Assembly (NCBI GenBank): GCA_034440635.1
Contig: JAOTON010001579.1
Coordinates: 1 to 64,000 of the forward strand
Direction of reading: 5' to 3'
Length of the DNA stretch: 64,000 bases
DNA from: Lepas anatifera
Lineage: Eukaryota > Arthropoda > Thecostraca > Lepadidae
This document shows positions 11,538-23,124 of the stretch, one piece after another (positions within the stretch are counted from its first letter, which is position 1; every line of letters begins with the position of its first letter). Position numbers and translations under genes: made by a program. A model generated the notes under the pieces. It saw only the letters and a list, made by a program, of their open reading frames with translations, was not told the DNA's origin and made no database searches.

Positions 11538-12244
11538 CATTCTCACTTTGTCGTCTGAGAATATGACCTACCACGTAATCTGGTGCAAAAAAATTATGGC
11601 GGGGGGAAAGAAAGGGCACTACCCCCAGAAACCACAACCAGAGAGCTCGGGCAGAGAAGCCGCCAGGCAGAGGTTTAAAAAAGCAAACTCGGGGTAGCCC
11701 ATCAAAATCCAACTTTCCTAGATGGTCGCCATAACCAATATTAAAAACATCGTCATATTGAAACTTTCTAAAATGCCTATTTCATCCGTACAGATAGGCT
11801 GATAATAACATAAACGCTGACGAACTGTGCTATGTTCAAGAAAAATGTACACTGTTAATTTAGGACCAAATGAACGATTACAAAACCTACCCAAATTATC
11901 ATCTCAAATTCGATTAGATAGGCGAAAGAACATATTATCTTATAAGCATAGTCCTCCCTGCACCTCCCTGGCGGACGCAGGGGGCATTCCAGCCATGCCC
12001 CACCCCCCCAACGCCGAAAGGGACCATCATATATTTTGGTCCCACTCAAAGGACAGTGAAATGTGGACAGAAGTTTTAGCTCTACATGTACACTTTTACA
12101 TGCAAAAGAATAGGTTTTAAATGGAGTGTCCCACTTTTATAATGGGTTTTGAACTGAGATAGCAGTTTTGTAGAGCGTGTTGAGAAACGATTATTTGCAC
12201 GATTAATTTTACCCAAAGCTCTCGGTATAGAATTTCCGCCAGCA
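11538..12244. other. Intergenic DNA with a GC-rich element remnant
   Basis: No gene recognised. A fragment at about 11967-12015 (TGGCGGACGCAGGGGGC) resembles one end of the 995-1283 element. Confidence 0.5.
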
Positions 12245-12248
12245 TTAA

Positions 12249-13086
12249 CATGCGCATTGACGGGGGGTGGTTACCGACCCCCCTCGGGTTTTTCGGAGAG
12301 AGCAGAAAAACGGCGGCGCGTAGCGCCACCGTACTTGGCATTCTTTTTCTCTCATCATTCTACAACTTCTGTGAAAATTTTAAGGTTAGGTCATCTCAGG
12401 TCAGGTCACCAGTACAGGTCAAGTGACTTGACCTAAAACAACGTTTAGGATAGCATAAGTCGGAGCAGGGTGAATTTATCCGATTGAAACTCATATTACA
12501 TAATGGGCCCACTGATTTCTCTAAAACATGTCCCGTTATTTTATGTCGATGGTCTAAGGTCAGGTACGAGCCATGACCTCTTCATTGGAAATACATGGGG
12601 CAAATTGTTTTTACTGAATAACTCAGTAACGGATGGTGATAGAGCGTTTATTTTAGCTGCATTAGACTTGTCTTGACTTTGCGGTTCTAATGCTATACAT
12701 TTTATATAAGTTGACCTTAACCTGACCTCAGGTCAGGTCAAATCCCTGCTTTGACCTAGCAATGTCAAATTATATATAATTCGATTCGGCTTGCTGCGAG
12801 GATTCATACAGTTTAAGTCGTTTTTCACTATTTTTACTTGTTCAGATGTAATGGCCGAAAACCTTCATTTACATGTTATCCCTATGACGGCATGTTTTGA
12901 CCTCTCATGACCTTAAATGTGACCTGACAAAAAATAGTTCAAATATTTTCGATGGAGAAGTGGATGGACTACCCAACGCCATTTACCGTTTTTCGCTACC
13001 TACCGTGGTTCTCGAGATCTTAGGAGGGGCGGGTACCCGCACCCCCGTCAAAGCGAAGGTGGCTCAGACCCCCGTCAATGCGCGTG
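12249..13086 (+). mobile_element. Family B TTAA element (GCGCATTGACGGGGG subtype)
   Basis: Flanked by TTAA at 12245-12248 and 13087-13090, with ends CATGCGCATTGACGGGGG and CCCCCGTCAATGCGCGTG. A second GC-rich hairpin lies inside the right end (GGGCGGGTACCCGC). The interior is rich in AGGTCA and TGACCT. Reverse-oriented relatives lie at 31440-33352 and 50299-50827. Confidence 0.85.
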
Positions 13087-13090
13087 TTAA

Positions 13091-14332
13091 AGTTGAAAGT
13101 AATGGGGCTCATTGCCTTATTTCAAACCCTGAAGAAATACCATCCATATGGTTGCAGTTTTCTGATTGGCCGTAAGCCTCCAGCCTCGCCCACTCGGTGA
13201 AAATATCATGCTAGTGAGTGGACCAGCATGCAGCTGCTTGTGGACCGAAAACATTGGGCCGAAATGCGCCATTGGCCGCAACACAAGGCATCCACCCTCC
13301 CCCGTACTTGCGGAAAGAAGTATCAATTGCTTTTGTGAAAATCCAAACCTCAAATTGTTTCTTTGCATCAAGCATATGCATAATTTTTCGACAAATGAAT
13401 ACACTCGGCCGCCGTAACGACATCTGCCGTTCAGTTTTTGCAGCAGTGCTTAAAAAGACCAAAAATGAACGGGCGGACCGAGAGTGCGATTGCTTTGGCA
13501 AGTGAACAAATATGATATTATGGGGTGACCGGACGTCCTCGGCGGAAAGTCGGTTGCAGGTCCTGCGATTATTTCACCATGTGTTTGAATAGCCGCTGTT
13601 TGCGATTTCTGCTAGGCGGAAACGCTGTGAATGGGCCTTTACAGCGAGTCTACGATCTGGGTTTGGGATTTTACTGATTATTAACACTAGTATTTTGATG
13701 ACGTCACCTGCTGTTAGAAAAGAGGATATATTTATCTTTTTAGCGCATGAAAGTGGGCAAAACATTTTATTTCCTAATTTTCAGACCTCTCGTGTTCTTA
13801 AATTATTATTTTTAGAATTTCGACAAAGTGGTCCATTCCCTTTAAAAAAATGTTTGTTATGGTTGACTGAAGTACTTCCATATTCCACTCGTATCAGAAG
13901 ATTGCAAAGAATATGGGGGAAAAGAGTACTGTAGTGCCCATTTCCAGCTGTCCCGCTCTCATGTGTGAAAACGTAGAACTATATATTGATCCATCCATAT
14001 AATTCGGTGAATGTATTACCAAGTGCTGGCATTGCCTGGCAGCAGAAAGCTGTGCACAACCAATCGAATAACGCAAGGTGGGCACGCTTTTTTGGGAAAC
14101 TACAGCGATACACTTGGAGAAAGACTGCGCTGGTAAAAAGAGATACTGGGGTCAATCAAGACTATGAAAACTTTGTTTTTGTTTACCATCATTTACCTAC
14201 AGCCGTAAGAATAAAGGACTGTATTTGAACGTACAAAAGCAAGTCAACCAGTTTTTAAGAAAGATTTTGGGTAGTTCTACCTTCATGACATATTGGGAAA
14301 AAATGGTGGAAAATAAGCTCACGCTTGGCCTC
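13091..14332. other. Intergenic DNA, nothing identified
   Basis: About 1.2 kb with several short overlapping open frames on both strands and no recognisable domain, repeat or RNA gene. Confidence 0.5.
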
Positions 14333-14336
14333 TTAA

Positions 14337-15065
14337 CACGCACATTGCCGAGATCAGGTACCCACCTCGTCGGGTTTTTAAAAAAATGACCTGCAAACTG
14401 ATGCACGCAGCGTCGTCGTATTTGACATTCCATTTCTCTGATTGGTTGACAACGTGTGTCAAAATTTTAGGTCAAGCTAATTTTAGGTCAAGTGAACAGT
14501 GAACGTCAAGATACCTCTCTTTCAAAAAAGTTTAAGTTGGTGCAATAAAGATTAGGTTTATCTATCGACCATCCGGGATTTTTATATCAGTGACCTAAGG
14601 TCAGGTACGAGCCATGGCTTCTCCAGTAGAAATGCATAGGTAAAATGGTTTAAACTCAATAACTTCGGTGGGAATGAAGATAGAACATTTATTCTGACTT
14701 TTGCACCTCCTCATTCGTGCGCTTCTAATGATTTACATTTTGACCCAATATAATATTGACCTGACCTAGAGTAAGGTCAAAGCTTATGGTCATTCAAGGT
14801 CAATGATCTATGAAGTATCAATATGACATTCCCAATAATGTTTAATATAACTGGCACTAAAACAGCCTTTAGGCGGGACATGATGATTTGACCTTGCACA
14901 GGCCTTTGATTTTGACCTGTGACCTTGACCTTGATCTTGATTAGCCTTAACCATGAAGTCATAGCATAATATACGTCATACTGAATAATTTCATCTGACC
15001 GGTATACTGAGATCAAGGTCCTTGACCTGTGACCTTTGACCTTGACCTTCATGCGGGTTGACCTT
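14337..15065 (+). mobile_element. Family B-like TTAA element, degraded right end
   Basis: Begins after TTAA (14333-14336) with CACGCACATTGCCGAGATC, then the family's subterminal block and many TGACCT/AGGTCA words, dense at 14890-15060. No matching right terminus was found, so the end is approximate. Confidence 0.6.
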
Positions 15066-15894
15066 GATATATAACATATACCTATTTCACGTTTTCTAGT
15101 AGATGTTACCAGCTCGTTTATTGATCTGCTAGATTCTGGGAATTGCTAACTTGAATCCTTATGAGCTAATCTGCATGGAAATGAACACTAACACTATCGA
15201 TTAAGTGTGACCAGTCTGTTTATAAGTGATGGGTTAGAGAGAGAGAGGGGGAGGGAGAGCGGGAGTGAGAGCTATTTCCGTTACTTATTACGCAATAACT
15301 CGGTTTTGCTGATCTGAATAAATCCAAGCTTGGTGTGCCGAGGCATTGCTGTGTGTTAAGAATAAATGTGAGTTTCATCCTAAGAAAAACCCTTAGGCAC
15401 AGGTGCACGAGAAAGGGGTGAACATATTTCACCACCGCGCTTTTCTTGAGAAATGATGCATCCCATGGTGATTAAATTTACAACATATATTCGGGCTGAT
15501 CTAGGAACAAGATAGAATTTGCTACATTTGAGGCCCTACGCCACGGGTGAGCGTTCGCACCCCACCCCCATTCTCATTCCTTGATATAACAAAGGCCATT
15601 TGCTGTTTTTATGATTTTTCAACAGCCTTTTTGCCCACATTTTAAAATCATAGACCAACAATGTACCAGAAAGCACGTTAGCACCAAACTTGTATTTTAA
15701 CAACAAACGATAATAGTCACCTTTCAATCGATTAAAAACCATCAAAAGGACGTTCCTATGGACATTGGACGGGTTACATCACCAAAGTACTTTTCATGAT
15801 GTTAACGGTCGTTTTCGTTTGCAGTCTTGCTCAGTAATGAAGGGTGCATGCCGGTTCCATTGCTGTCAATCCGTTATTTGGCCGGGTGTCGTCA
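15066..15894. other. Intergenic DNA with a short GA-rich run
   Basis: No gene recognised. A GA-rich purine tract lies at about 15235-15270. Confidence 0.5.
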
Positions 15895-16150
15895 TCAGAG
15901 TTCATCTTGCTGTTGTTTCTTCTTGTTTCCTTTACTATTTGCCTCCTCCTCCACCGCCACCGCCACCACCCCGACCTCCACCTCCGCCGCCTCCTCCGCC
16001 ACCACCCCGACCTCCACCTCCGCCGCCTCCTCCGCCTCCGGGTTGCGCTGAGAAGACAATGTTCAGTTGATGATACGAGCATAATGTCTAGTCAGGATGT
16101 ATGTGCGACATATTTTGTTGCCGTGCAAAGGAAATGCAGGTATCTTTCAT
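15895..16150 (+). pseudogene. Proline-coding repeat segment, inverted partner of 18272-18490
   Basis: This stretch (start CAGAGTTCATCTTGCTGTTG, end near GTATGTGCGACAT) matches, in opposite orientation, the segment at 18490-18272. Both hold a hydrophobic run followed by CCNCCN repeats. In one frame they read as a hydrophobic segment followed by poly-Pro and a short tail ending near KT(M/I)FS. In another they read as a transmembrane-like LLL segment with a basic tail and SVDD(T/N)SI. I cannot say which frame, if either, is used. It may be a duplicated exon or gene fragment. Confidence 0.35.
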
Positions 16151-16245
16151 CGCTAATACAATGGGGATACCTTTATGTCCCTTGAACGGCGAATTCGATG
16201 GGGAATTGCGATTAAATGGTACGATATCAGATAAATGCCAATTAA

Positions 16246-17266
16246 CCCGCGCCCCACCGGGGGTCCGGCGCCACCTTCGCCCCACCGGGGGCCATCGATG
16301 GCCCCCTCTAACTCCGAAAATATGGGCGTTAGCGCAAATCTGCAAAGTGCAATAGAAAGCTCGCGTGAATTCAGTAAGAAATTACTTCGCATGTTTTAGT
16401 GCTCAGGTCAATGGTTTGACCTCCAGAGGTCAAATTAGGTCAAGATCGGCTATTTTCACTCAAATATGCAATGATTAAGCAGACTGGGCATAACTCTTAT
16501 GTCATTAGAGCTATTGAGGCCTGGTAAAGTACATTTGATAGCAAATTGCCAGTACTTTTTCCGCTATGTGGAACGTAAAGACCTCCCGCCAGTGGTTTGA
16601 CCGCCAGAGGTCACCTCGTGACCTAATATGACCTGAGGTCACCAAAGGTCAAAAAGTGACCTTGCCGTATATCAAATGAAAGCAAGTGACAAGACAAACA
16701 CGATGGTGTTTGTTTCACCGCTCTAGCTCAATTAGGTCAAAAGTTATTGTCAAAATACTGTTTTTGACCTCTGGTGACCTTGGATGACCTTGGAAAAGTC
16801 AAAGGGCAAATATGACCCCTGGGATCCGTGAAAGGGTGTCCAAAAACGTTGTTCTGAGCAGTCTGAGTATTTGCAATCATTTTTGTGGCTTTTATATCAT
16901 GAAATAGCTTTTCCCCATGCTTTTCCAATGGGAGAGGTCGCCTCGTGACCTGACCTCAGGGCACGAAATCGAAAAATCCCGGACATACACCTTGTAGACC
17001 CTGGAGGGGTCATGAAGTGTAGGAAGTTTCAAATCGATCGACTTTGAAATGTAGCTCTTACAGAGCTCTAAAGTTCAAGTGAGGTGACCTTGGTTGACCT
17101 CGTCTGGTGACCTGACCTTGGGTGACCCGGGGTAAAAAATTTCAGGGATGATGGGAAAATGATGCAGTGAGAGGTAGAGCCCTCAACCGCGGTGCTGCGC
17201 CTCGTCGTTTTTCTGCTATCCCGGAAAAACCTTAGGGGGCCATCGATGGCCCCGGTGGGGCGAGGG
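16246..17266 (+). mobile_element. Family B TTAA element, young subfamily copy 1
   Basis: Flanked by TTAA at 16242-16245 and 17267-17270. The left end is CCCGCGCCCCACCGGGGG followed by a GGCCATCGATGGCC palindrome, and the right end repeats that palindrome inversely before CGAGGG. By eye it is nearly identical to 20909-21930, 33357-34377 and 52648-53670. The interior carries an AGGTCA direct repeat with 4-nt spacing (16427-16442) and an everted TGACCT/AGGTCA pair just before it. A 63-codon open frame on the minus strand (16928-16737) recurs in all four copies. Confidence 0.9.
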
Positions 17267-17496
17267 TTAAGATAGCGACATGAGCAACAAGGAGCGTTAA
17301 AAACTAAGAAAAAATTGTGTATATTTAGAATATTACCACAAAGGGATTCAGGAATGAGAGAGCGCTACGGTAAGCCTTTGGTAACACCTACCCTCTGGTT
17401 ACCAAACTTGATTGGAATCGCAATAAAAACGTCAATTTTATGGTCAGACCAGACTAAGGAATCCCATATTAAAATTCGTACAATTATAATACTTAC

Positions 17497-17557
17497 GTGA
17501 GGCGTTGGCCAGTGCAGCCAAAACCAGGAGGAAGATCGCCAACAGAGGAATACGCAT
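17497..17557 (-). CDS. Signal-peptide exon of an unidentified secreted protein
   Basis: The minus-strand ATG at 17557-17555 (context TTCAAGATG) opens 20 codons beginning MRIPLLAIF and ending AALANAS. This is a textbook signal peptide: basic start, a core of about 11 hydrophobic residues, and an Ala-x-Ala/Ser cleavage region. The frame then meets a consensus donor TCAC|GTAAGT at 17496, leaving phase 1, the usual phase after signal-peptide exons. A TATA box lies about 35 nt upstream. Further exons would lie leftward on the minus strand, beyond the TTAA element at 16246-17266; I could not identify them, so the mature product is unknown. Confidence 0.6.
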
Positions 17558-17590
17558 CTTGAAACTGTGCCGACCGTTTGCAAGGGCCAG

Positions 17591-17599
17591 CTTATATAC
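17591..17599 (-). promoter_or_regulatory. TATA box for the minus-strand signal-peptide exon
   Basis: The minus strand reads GTATATAAG, 34-42 nt before the ATG at 17557. A start about 30 nt downstream would leave a very short 5' UTR. Confidence 0.5.
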
Positions 17600-17782
17600 T
17601 TCATGCTTGGTGCGTGCAAGGCTGGGGGCGGAGCATCCCTCGTGCCAGCACGTGACTACCTGGAAATTCAGGTATGCCCGGGAAAATCCACATGTTGCAG
17701 CAGCAAGAACTATGAACATCACGTAGCAAAACTTTGGAACAGAAAGTAAAAAGTTTAATGATTTTGTTTGACATTAGCTTAA

Positions 17783-17970
17783 CACGCGGCGGTAGCAGGG
17801 TCGCGCCAACTTCACAGTTACACGGGGCGGGTACCCACCCCCTACGATAACCGGAACCATGCTAGTTACCCAGAAAAGAAGGGGGGCGTTAGAAGGCGCA
17901 TCCTGATCTTTACCGATGGTTTTTATATAACGTTTTTTGGCCAGGTCACTTTTCAGGTCGTGTGTATGTT
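17783..17970. mobile_element. Family B remnant
   Basis: After TTAA (17779-17782) it begins CACGCGGCGG and contains the GGGCGGGTACCCACCCCC hairpin and later AGGTCA words. No right terminus was found. A truncated copy. Confidence 0.5.
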
Positions 17971-18271
17971 CTCATAATCTGTCAAAGCTTACGTTTCGTG
18001 CAGTAGCAGCTGGCGCAGTCCCAGACAAATCGCCCGGTGGAAGGCGCAAAATAACACGTACCCCCTCATTCTCTTGTAGATCTCCCTTATCCCCGAAATT
18101 CATTTTGGTAATATTCTAAGTTTACACCAACGATGTTTCATTTTCAGTGTTCTTTGTGGTTCATGCAGCTACTCTAGCATTGATATCGGAATTTCTCCTA
18201 GGTCCTACCGTTGACTCGCAAGTTCTTACTTAAAAGGCCGTGCAAAGAAAAAAGGTATCTGCAATGTTTTA

Positions 18272-18643
18272 CCAATGCATGACACCTTTCTTCCCTTTGT
18301 AGGGTGGAAATTGTTTCCTGCATACATCCTGAATAGAAATTATGCTATTATCATCGACTGAATATTGTCTTCCTGGCGCAATCCGGAGGCGGAGAAGGCG
18401 GCGGAGGTGGAGGTTGGGGTGGTGGCGGTGGAGTAGGCGGCAAAAAGTAAAGAATACAAGAACACACAACAGCAAGATGAGCTCTGATACCAACAGAGCA
18501 GGCAGATGAACGCGTTTTGACAAAAAATTGTCTTCTTCAGCATCTATGGTAGGAGGGATAAGGAACCCGTCATCAAGACATTCAGCAGTTTCATCGTTTG
18601 GATTTTTGTGCAAAATTATCGTGCGATAGAAATATAAAGGCAC
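18272..18643 (-). pseudogene. Minus-strand partner of the proline-coding segment
   Basis: The minus-strand part from 18490 to 18272 matches 15895-16150. One open frame runs further upstream (18643 to 18269): an acidic stretch (ETAECLDDGF, DAEEDNF), a transmembrane-like SELILLLCVLVFFTFC, a basic HRHHPNLHLRRLLRLR run, and QYSVDDNSIISIQDVC. That layout suits a single-pass membrane protein exon, but the CCN repeat makes several frames open and no splice sites are certain. Confidence 0.35.
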
Positions 18644-18816
18644 CGTTTTTGAGGATATTCCAATAATGCTTCTTGAATTATTCTAAAATGTATACAAGCA
18701 AGCTTCGATATGAGACAATCTAGCCTTATCACTTGTTTTAAATAATGTTCTATTTCTATTTTATCATCATTATTGTTTTTGTTATTATTATATAAAACTT
18801 TTTTCTCTCTCTTTGC

Positions 18817-19316
18817 TTAACCAACTCCTAATAAAGCCGCAGATTTTGCCCATTTCATGAAGCCTGGCCTAAGATTAAAAGTATCATTTTTAGCTATATG
18901 TGCTGCTTCTGTAGCTTTCCTATTATCTTTGTTTTTACAAACTGCTATTATTTTAGCTCTATCCCAGTTTGGTAGATGATTTGTTTTCATGGAATGTATG
19001 ACAAATGCACTGAATTCTGAGTTGTTTCGAAGGTCTCTTCTATGTTCTTTTAATCTTGTTTTTAGACCCCGTCCTGTTTCACCTATGTACGACTTCGTAC
19101 ACGACCCGCACGGCACCTGGTACACTACACTTTTTGGATCTGAGTCATCTGATCTTTCTTTTTCGCTAAGATGCTACTAAGTTTTTTACCGGAACAAAAT
19201 GCTACTTTGCAACCCGTTTCTTGAAGTTTGTTTGCAATAATTTCAGCTGGTTTGGAGTAAGGTATCGTAATTATATCGTAATAATATCGTATGCCGGCTT
19301 TTTTCCGCATAATCAC
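18817..19316 (-). mobile_element. Penelope-like element fragment with GIY-YIG endonuclease
   Basis: Minus-strand coding remnant of the C-terminal part of a PLE polyprotein. The first part reads TIPYSKPAEIIANKLQETG, then CSGKKLSSILAKKKD, the linker normally found after the reverse transcriptase. The second reads VYQVPCGSCTKSYIGETGRG, LKTRLKEHRRDL and FVIHSMKTNHLPNWD, the GIY-YIG nuclease with its CxxC and H-rich region. The two parts are in different frames; the break is in the A-run at about 19131-19135. The reverse transcriptase itself is missing, so this is a 5'-truncated dead copy. Confidence 0.85.
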
Positions 19317-20904
19317 GGCATTTCACAATAGGTCCTCTAGCAGGCCCCATATTTGACTTTAGCGACCTCGCTTGACCTCGAAGATATTCTTAGGTCAATA
19401 AACTTGGTCATAATGTTGATCACTTTTGCCCCCACGCACATCCCAAAGGGCGTTTTTCTGACCCTCTTGGTTTCCGAGACCTCAGAGGGCATTTTAGGAC
19501 CCTCTTAACTGTGCGTTGACACCAGACCCCTCTCCATTGCGCGTGTTAATTGGAACGTAGATTTCACTGTTAAGCTATGAAATAAGAAACGATATTCATG
19601 TACTGTAACAAGTTATTGTTGCATTAATTGAGACCCGTTTTAGTTATTAGGGCTAATTTAGAAAATGATTTTGGTGGCATTTTAGGACCCCCTCGTCTGA
19701 GCGTGTTAAGTCCAAATTTGAATTCAGTATGAAATGTTGTCATTTTATCACTAGTCAACTGATCCCCAGCCAAATTAATGGAATTCACTCATGGATTCTG
19801 TGGTTAGGAACAAATTCAGGCTAAAAGTGTAAATTTTCCCACTGTGCAGTGGAGTAGTCAAAGGGTTCTCAGGTTTCGCCAAACCCTCCCCTTGGATCGA
19901 CCTTAAGCACTGAAGAGGGCTCCCCATTCATGCTGGCAACAGGGGGAGCGTTGATCTTAGGGGCCTCAAGTGCTGGTCCCACAGAACCCCCCTGAGTCCT
20001 GGTATCAGGGACCCCTGAGTGATGGTCATCTATATAAAATCGCAGAATACATTTTATAGTACCCGGTAGGCCCAATATGTGATATGAGCTTAGTTGGATA
20101 GACTCAACCTGTTCTTACTTATGCTATCAACGTTTTTGGAGGTAACGTCACTTGACCTGCACTGGTGACCTGACCTTAGATGAGCCAACCTTAAAATTGT
20201 GTGAAAAGTTGCAGAATTGATCAGGGGTAAGATGTGCCAAGTAAAGCGGGGCGGTCACAGTTTTTAATGCCGCCGAAAAAACCCAGGGGCTGTTCACCCC
20301 CCGCCCCGCGCCCGGGGCTAGTATTCAAAAGAGTTATAGAGTTGAAAACATTTTACAATATCGCCCCATAACTGGTGATATCGCCCCGGCTTGATATACG
20401 GCCTACTCCTGTAGTGCCCCAGTTTGGTGACACGGGTACCTGGGATGTTGTAATTACGCACTTCCACTTACCGAGTGAGAGGATGAAGCCAGTGCACGCA
20501 CTCCTGTCCGCCTCAGGTAATGTCCCGCGGCCTTAGTGCTGCCACAATCCTGTCACTGCACAGGGGTTAGCTGATGATCACCTGCAGTGACCCGATTTTA
20601 CCGAGTAAAAACAGATGCGCTCACGAAAATCCACCGGGTCAGGTGAATACCCTACCGCGCGAGCTTCCACGTAGCACGCGAGTAACGTGCCGGCACTGAT
20701 CTTTGCTCGCACTGAATATCCTGTTGCGCAGTGGGTTTTCCTACCAGCATTGGCTGATCACGCTTCCCGCCTCATTTTTCAGTTGCAGTATAAGAAATCC
20801 GCACATTTCGTTATGGGGTTCTTACCCTCAGTGACAGTACGTAGCAAGTAGATGTTACGTAAATTAAGCCGATGCGGGGTGTGCTAGCGAGATGTGCGTC
20901 CTAT
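19317..20904. other. Mosaic of family B remnants, no gene seen
   Basis: Pieces at about 19340-19700 (CACGCACATCCC, GCGCGTGTTAA, several GACCTC words) and 20075-20330 (GGCCCAATATGTGATATGAG, then TGACCTGAC words and CCCGCGCCCGGGG) match interior or terminal blocks of family B without complete ends. 20340-20900 holds nothing recognised. Confidence 0.5.
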
Positions 20905-20908
20905 TTAA

Positions 20909-21930
20909 CCCGCGCCCCACCGGGGGTCCGGCGCCACCTTCGCCCCACCGGGGGCCATCGATGGCCCCCTCTAACTCCGAAAATATGGGCGTTAGCGCAA
21001 ATCTGCAAAGTGCAATAGAAAGCTCGCGTGAATTCAGTAAGAAATTACTTCGCATGTTTTAGTGCTCAGGTCAATGGTTTGACCTCCAGAGGTCAAATTA
21101 GGTCAAGATCGGCTATTTTCACTCAAATATGCAATGATTAAGCAAACTGGTCATAACTCTTATGTCATTAGAGCTACTGAGGCCTGGTAAAGTTCATTTG
21201 ATAGGAAATTGCCAGTACTTCTTCCGCTATGTGGAACGTAAAGACCTCCCGCCAGTGGTTTGACCTCCAGAGGTCACCTCGTGACCTAATATGACCTGAG
21301 GTCACGAAAGGTCACAAAGTGACCTTGCCGTACATCAAATGAAAGCCAGTGACAAGACAAACACGATGGTGTTTGTTTCACCGCTCTGGCTTAATTAGGT
21401 CAAAAGTTATTGTCAAAATACTGTTTTTGACCTCTGGTGACCTTGGATGACCTTGGAAAAGTCAAAGGGTAAATATTACCCCTGGGATCCGTGAAAGGGT
21501 GTCCAAAAATGCTGTTCTGAGCAGTCTGAGTATTTTCAATCATTTTCGTGGCTTTTATATCATGAAACAGGTTTTCCCCATGCTTTTCCAATGGGAGAGG
21601 TCGCCTCGTGACCTGACCTCAGGGCACGAAATCGAAAAATCCCGGATATACACCTTGTAGACTCTGGAGGGGTCATGAAGTGTAGGAAGTTTAAAATCGA
21701 TCGACTTTGAAATGTAGCTCTTACAGAGCTCTAAATTGAAGTGAGGTGACCTTGTTTGACCTCGTCTTTTGACCTGACCTTGGGTGACCCGGGGTAAAAA
21801 ATTTCAGGGATGATGGGAAAATGATGCAGTGAGAGGTAGAACCCTCAACCGCGGTGCTGCGCCTCGTCGTTTTTCTGCTATCCCGGAAAAACCTTAGGGG
21901 CGCCATCGATGGCCCCCGGTGGGGCGAGGG
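20909..21930 (+). mobile_element. Family B TTAA element, young subfamily copy 2
   Basis: TTAA at 20905-20908 and 21931-21934, with the same ends, ClaI-like ATCGAT palindrome and AGGTCA array as the 16.2-kb copy. A handful of substitutions separate it from the others. Confidence 0.9.
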
Positions 21931-22591
21931 TTAAAAGTCACGCGGGAATATAATTATTGTATACAATATATCTGCTATAGTAGATATCTGTGATTGTATA
22001 TGTATGATGTTTGTGCAGGATTTGCCTGGGTTATTGAAATTCAAAAGATTTGCGGAAATTTCGGATTTAGTTGGATGACTCTTTATCAACGGGTGGGTGG
22101 CATACAATGTGGATTGTTAGGATATATTCACGCAAGAAATACAAAACTATGTGGTAAGATTGACAACCAAAAATATTGACTGATTCTGCCCGCAATATTT
22201 ATATAACAGGCAAGACTAAAAAAAACAGCTATCACAATTTGATAATAATACGAGCATGGCTTCCTCTCATCTAATGGTTAAAATCATGAGAACCGCATTG
22301 CCGATTCTCTAAACACTTGTGACAATTTTCCTTAGAAACACTTCATATAGCATTCTTTTGGGTTTAATTTCAGGTTAAAACCAAGAAAAAATATCGTACA
22401 AACCCAGTCGTATTTCGGTTATATTTTCGTAGCTTTCGAGGGTCATTCGATTATCTTCGTCAGCGAAAAGATTGCTTAGCCAGCGCCTAATTCAATACTA
22501 TAAAAGTTTGAAAAACATCGCAACACACTCGTGCTAAAACCTAACATTCCACTTGCTATTTCTTGCCCAAGAATAAGTAATATACAAGTTA

Positions 22592-22895
22592 ATGATGTCT
22601 TGGAGAGCTATTTTGAGCATGATGATAAATATGTAAATGAGGAATAACAGCCTGATGCTCATATTATATAAAACTTGTTCGAAAGTTAACAGTCAATATA
22701 TTTCACCCATGGGGCATGATCACGACAGCGAATGGACCAATTGGTCCATCATGGGGCATGATCACGACCAAATGGTCCATTCGCTGTCGTGATCATGCCC
22801 CATGGGTGAAATATATTGACTGTTAACTTTCGAACAAGTTTTATATAATATGAGCATCAGGCTGTTATTCCTCATTTACATAAATATAAGTTAAA
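22592..22895. repeat. Hairpin element inserted in the left arm of the PLE
   Basis: Near-perfect palindrome: left arm from ATGTAAATGAGG (22631) to about 22740, right arm to CCTCATTTACAT (22881), with a ~30-nt loop. It is absent from the corresponding point in the right arm of the surrounding PLE (near 24094). AAGTT occurs at both junctions and may be its target duplication. No coding content. Confidence 0.75.
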
Positions 22896-23124
22896 CAATT
22901 TAATTAAGTGAGTTAAGCATCACAGAGGCAAATACAGTGCACCCACGGGAAGGTCACAGTCTAGGTGTACCTGACGAACATGCAGCATTGAGATACTTTT
23001 TATTTGTTATTGTTCTGCTACTATTATTATCATTGTTACTACCATTATCATTATTATTCATTATTATTATCATTCTTTACTTTTTATGAAGAGCGAAGAA
23101 CCTGGTAAACTTCTGGTATTGGAA

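Noticed and set aside
18817..19125. GIY-YIG frame as a host DNA-repair nuclease (SLX1-like)
   Set aside because: The upstream linker, CxxC spacing and repeated fragments elsewhere match Penelope-like elements, and the frame is broken.
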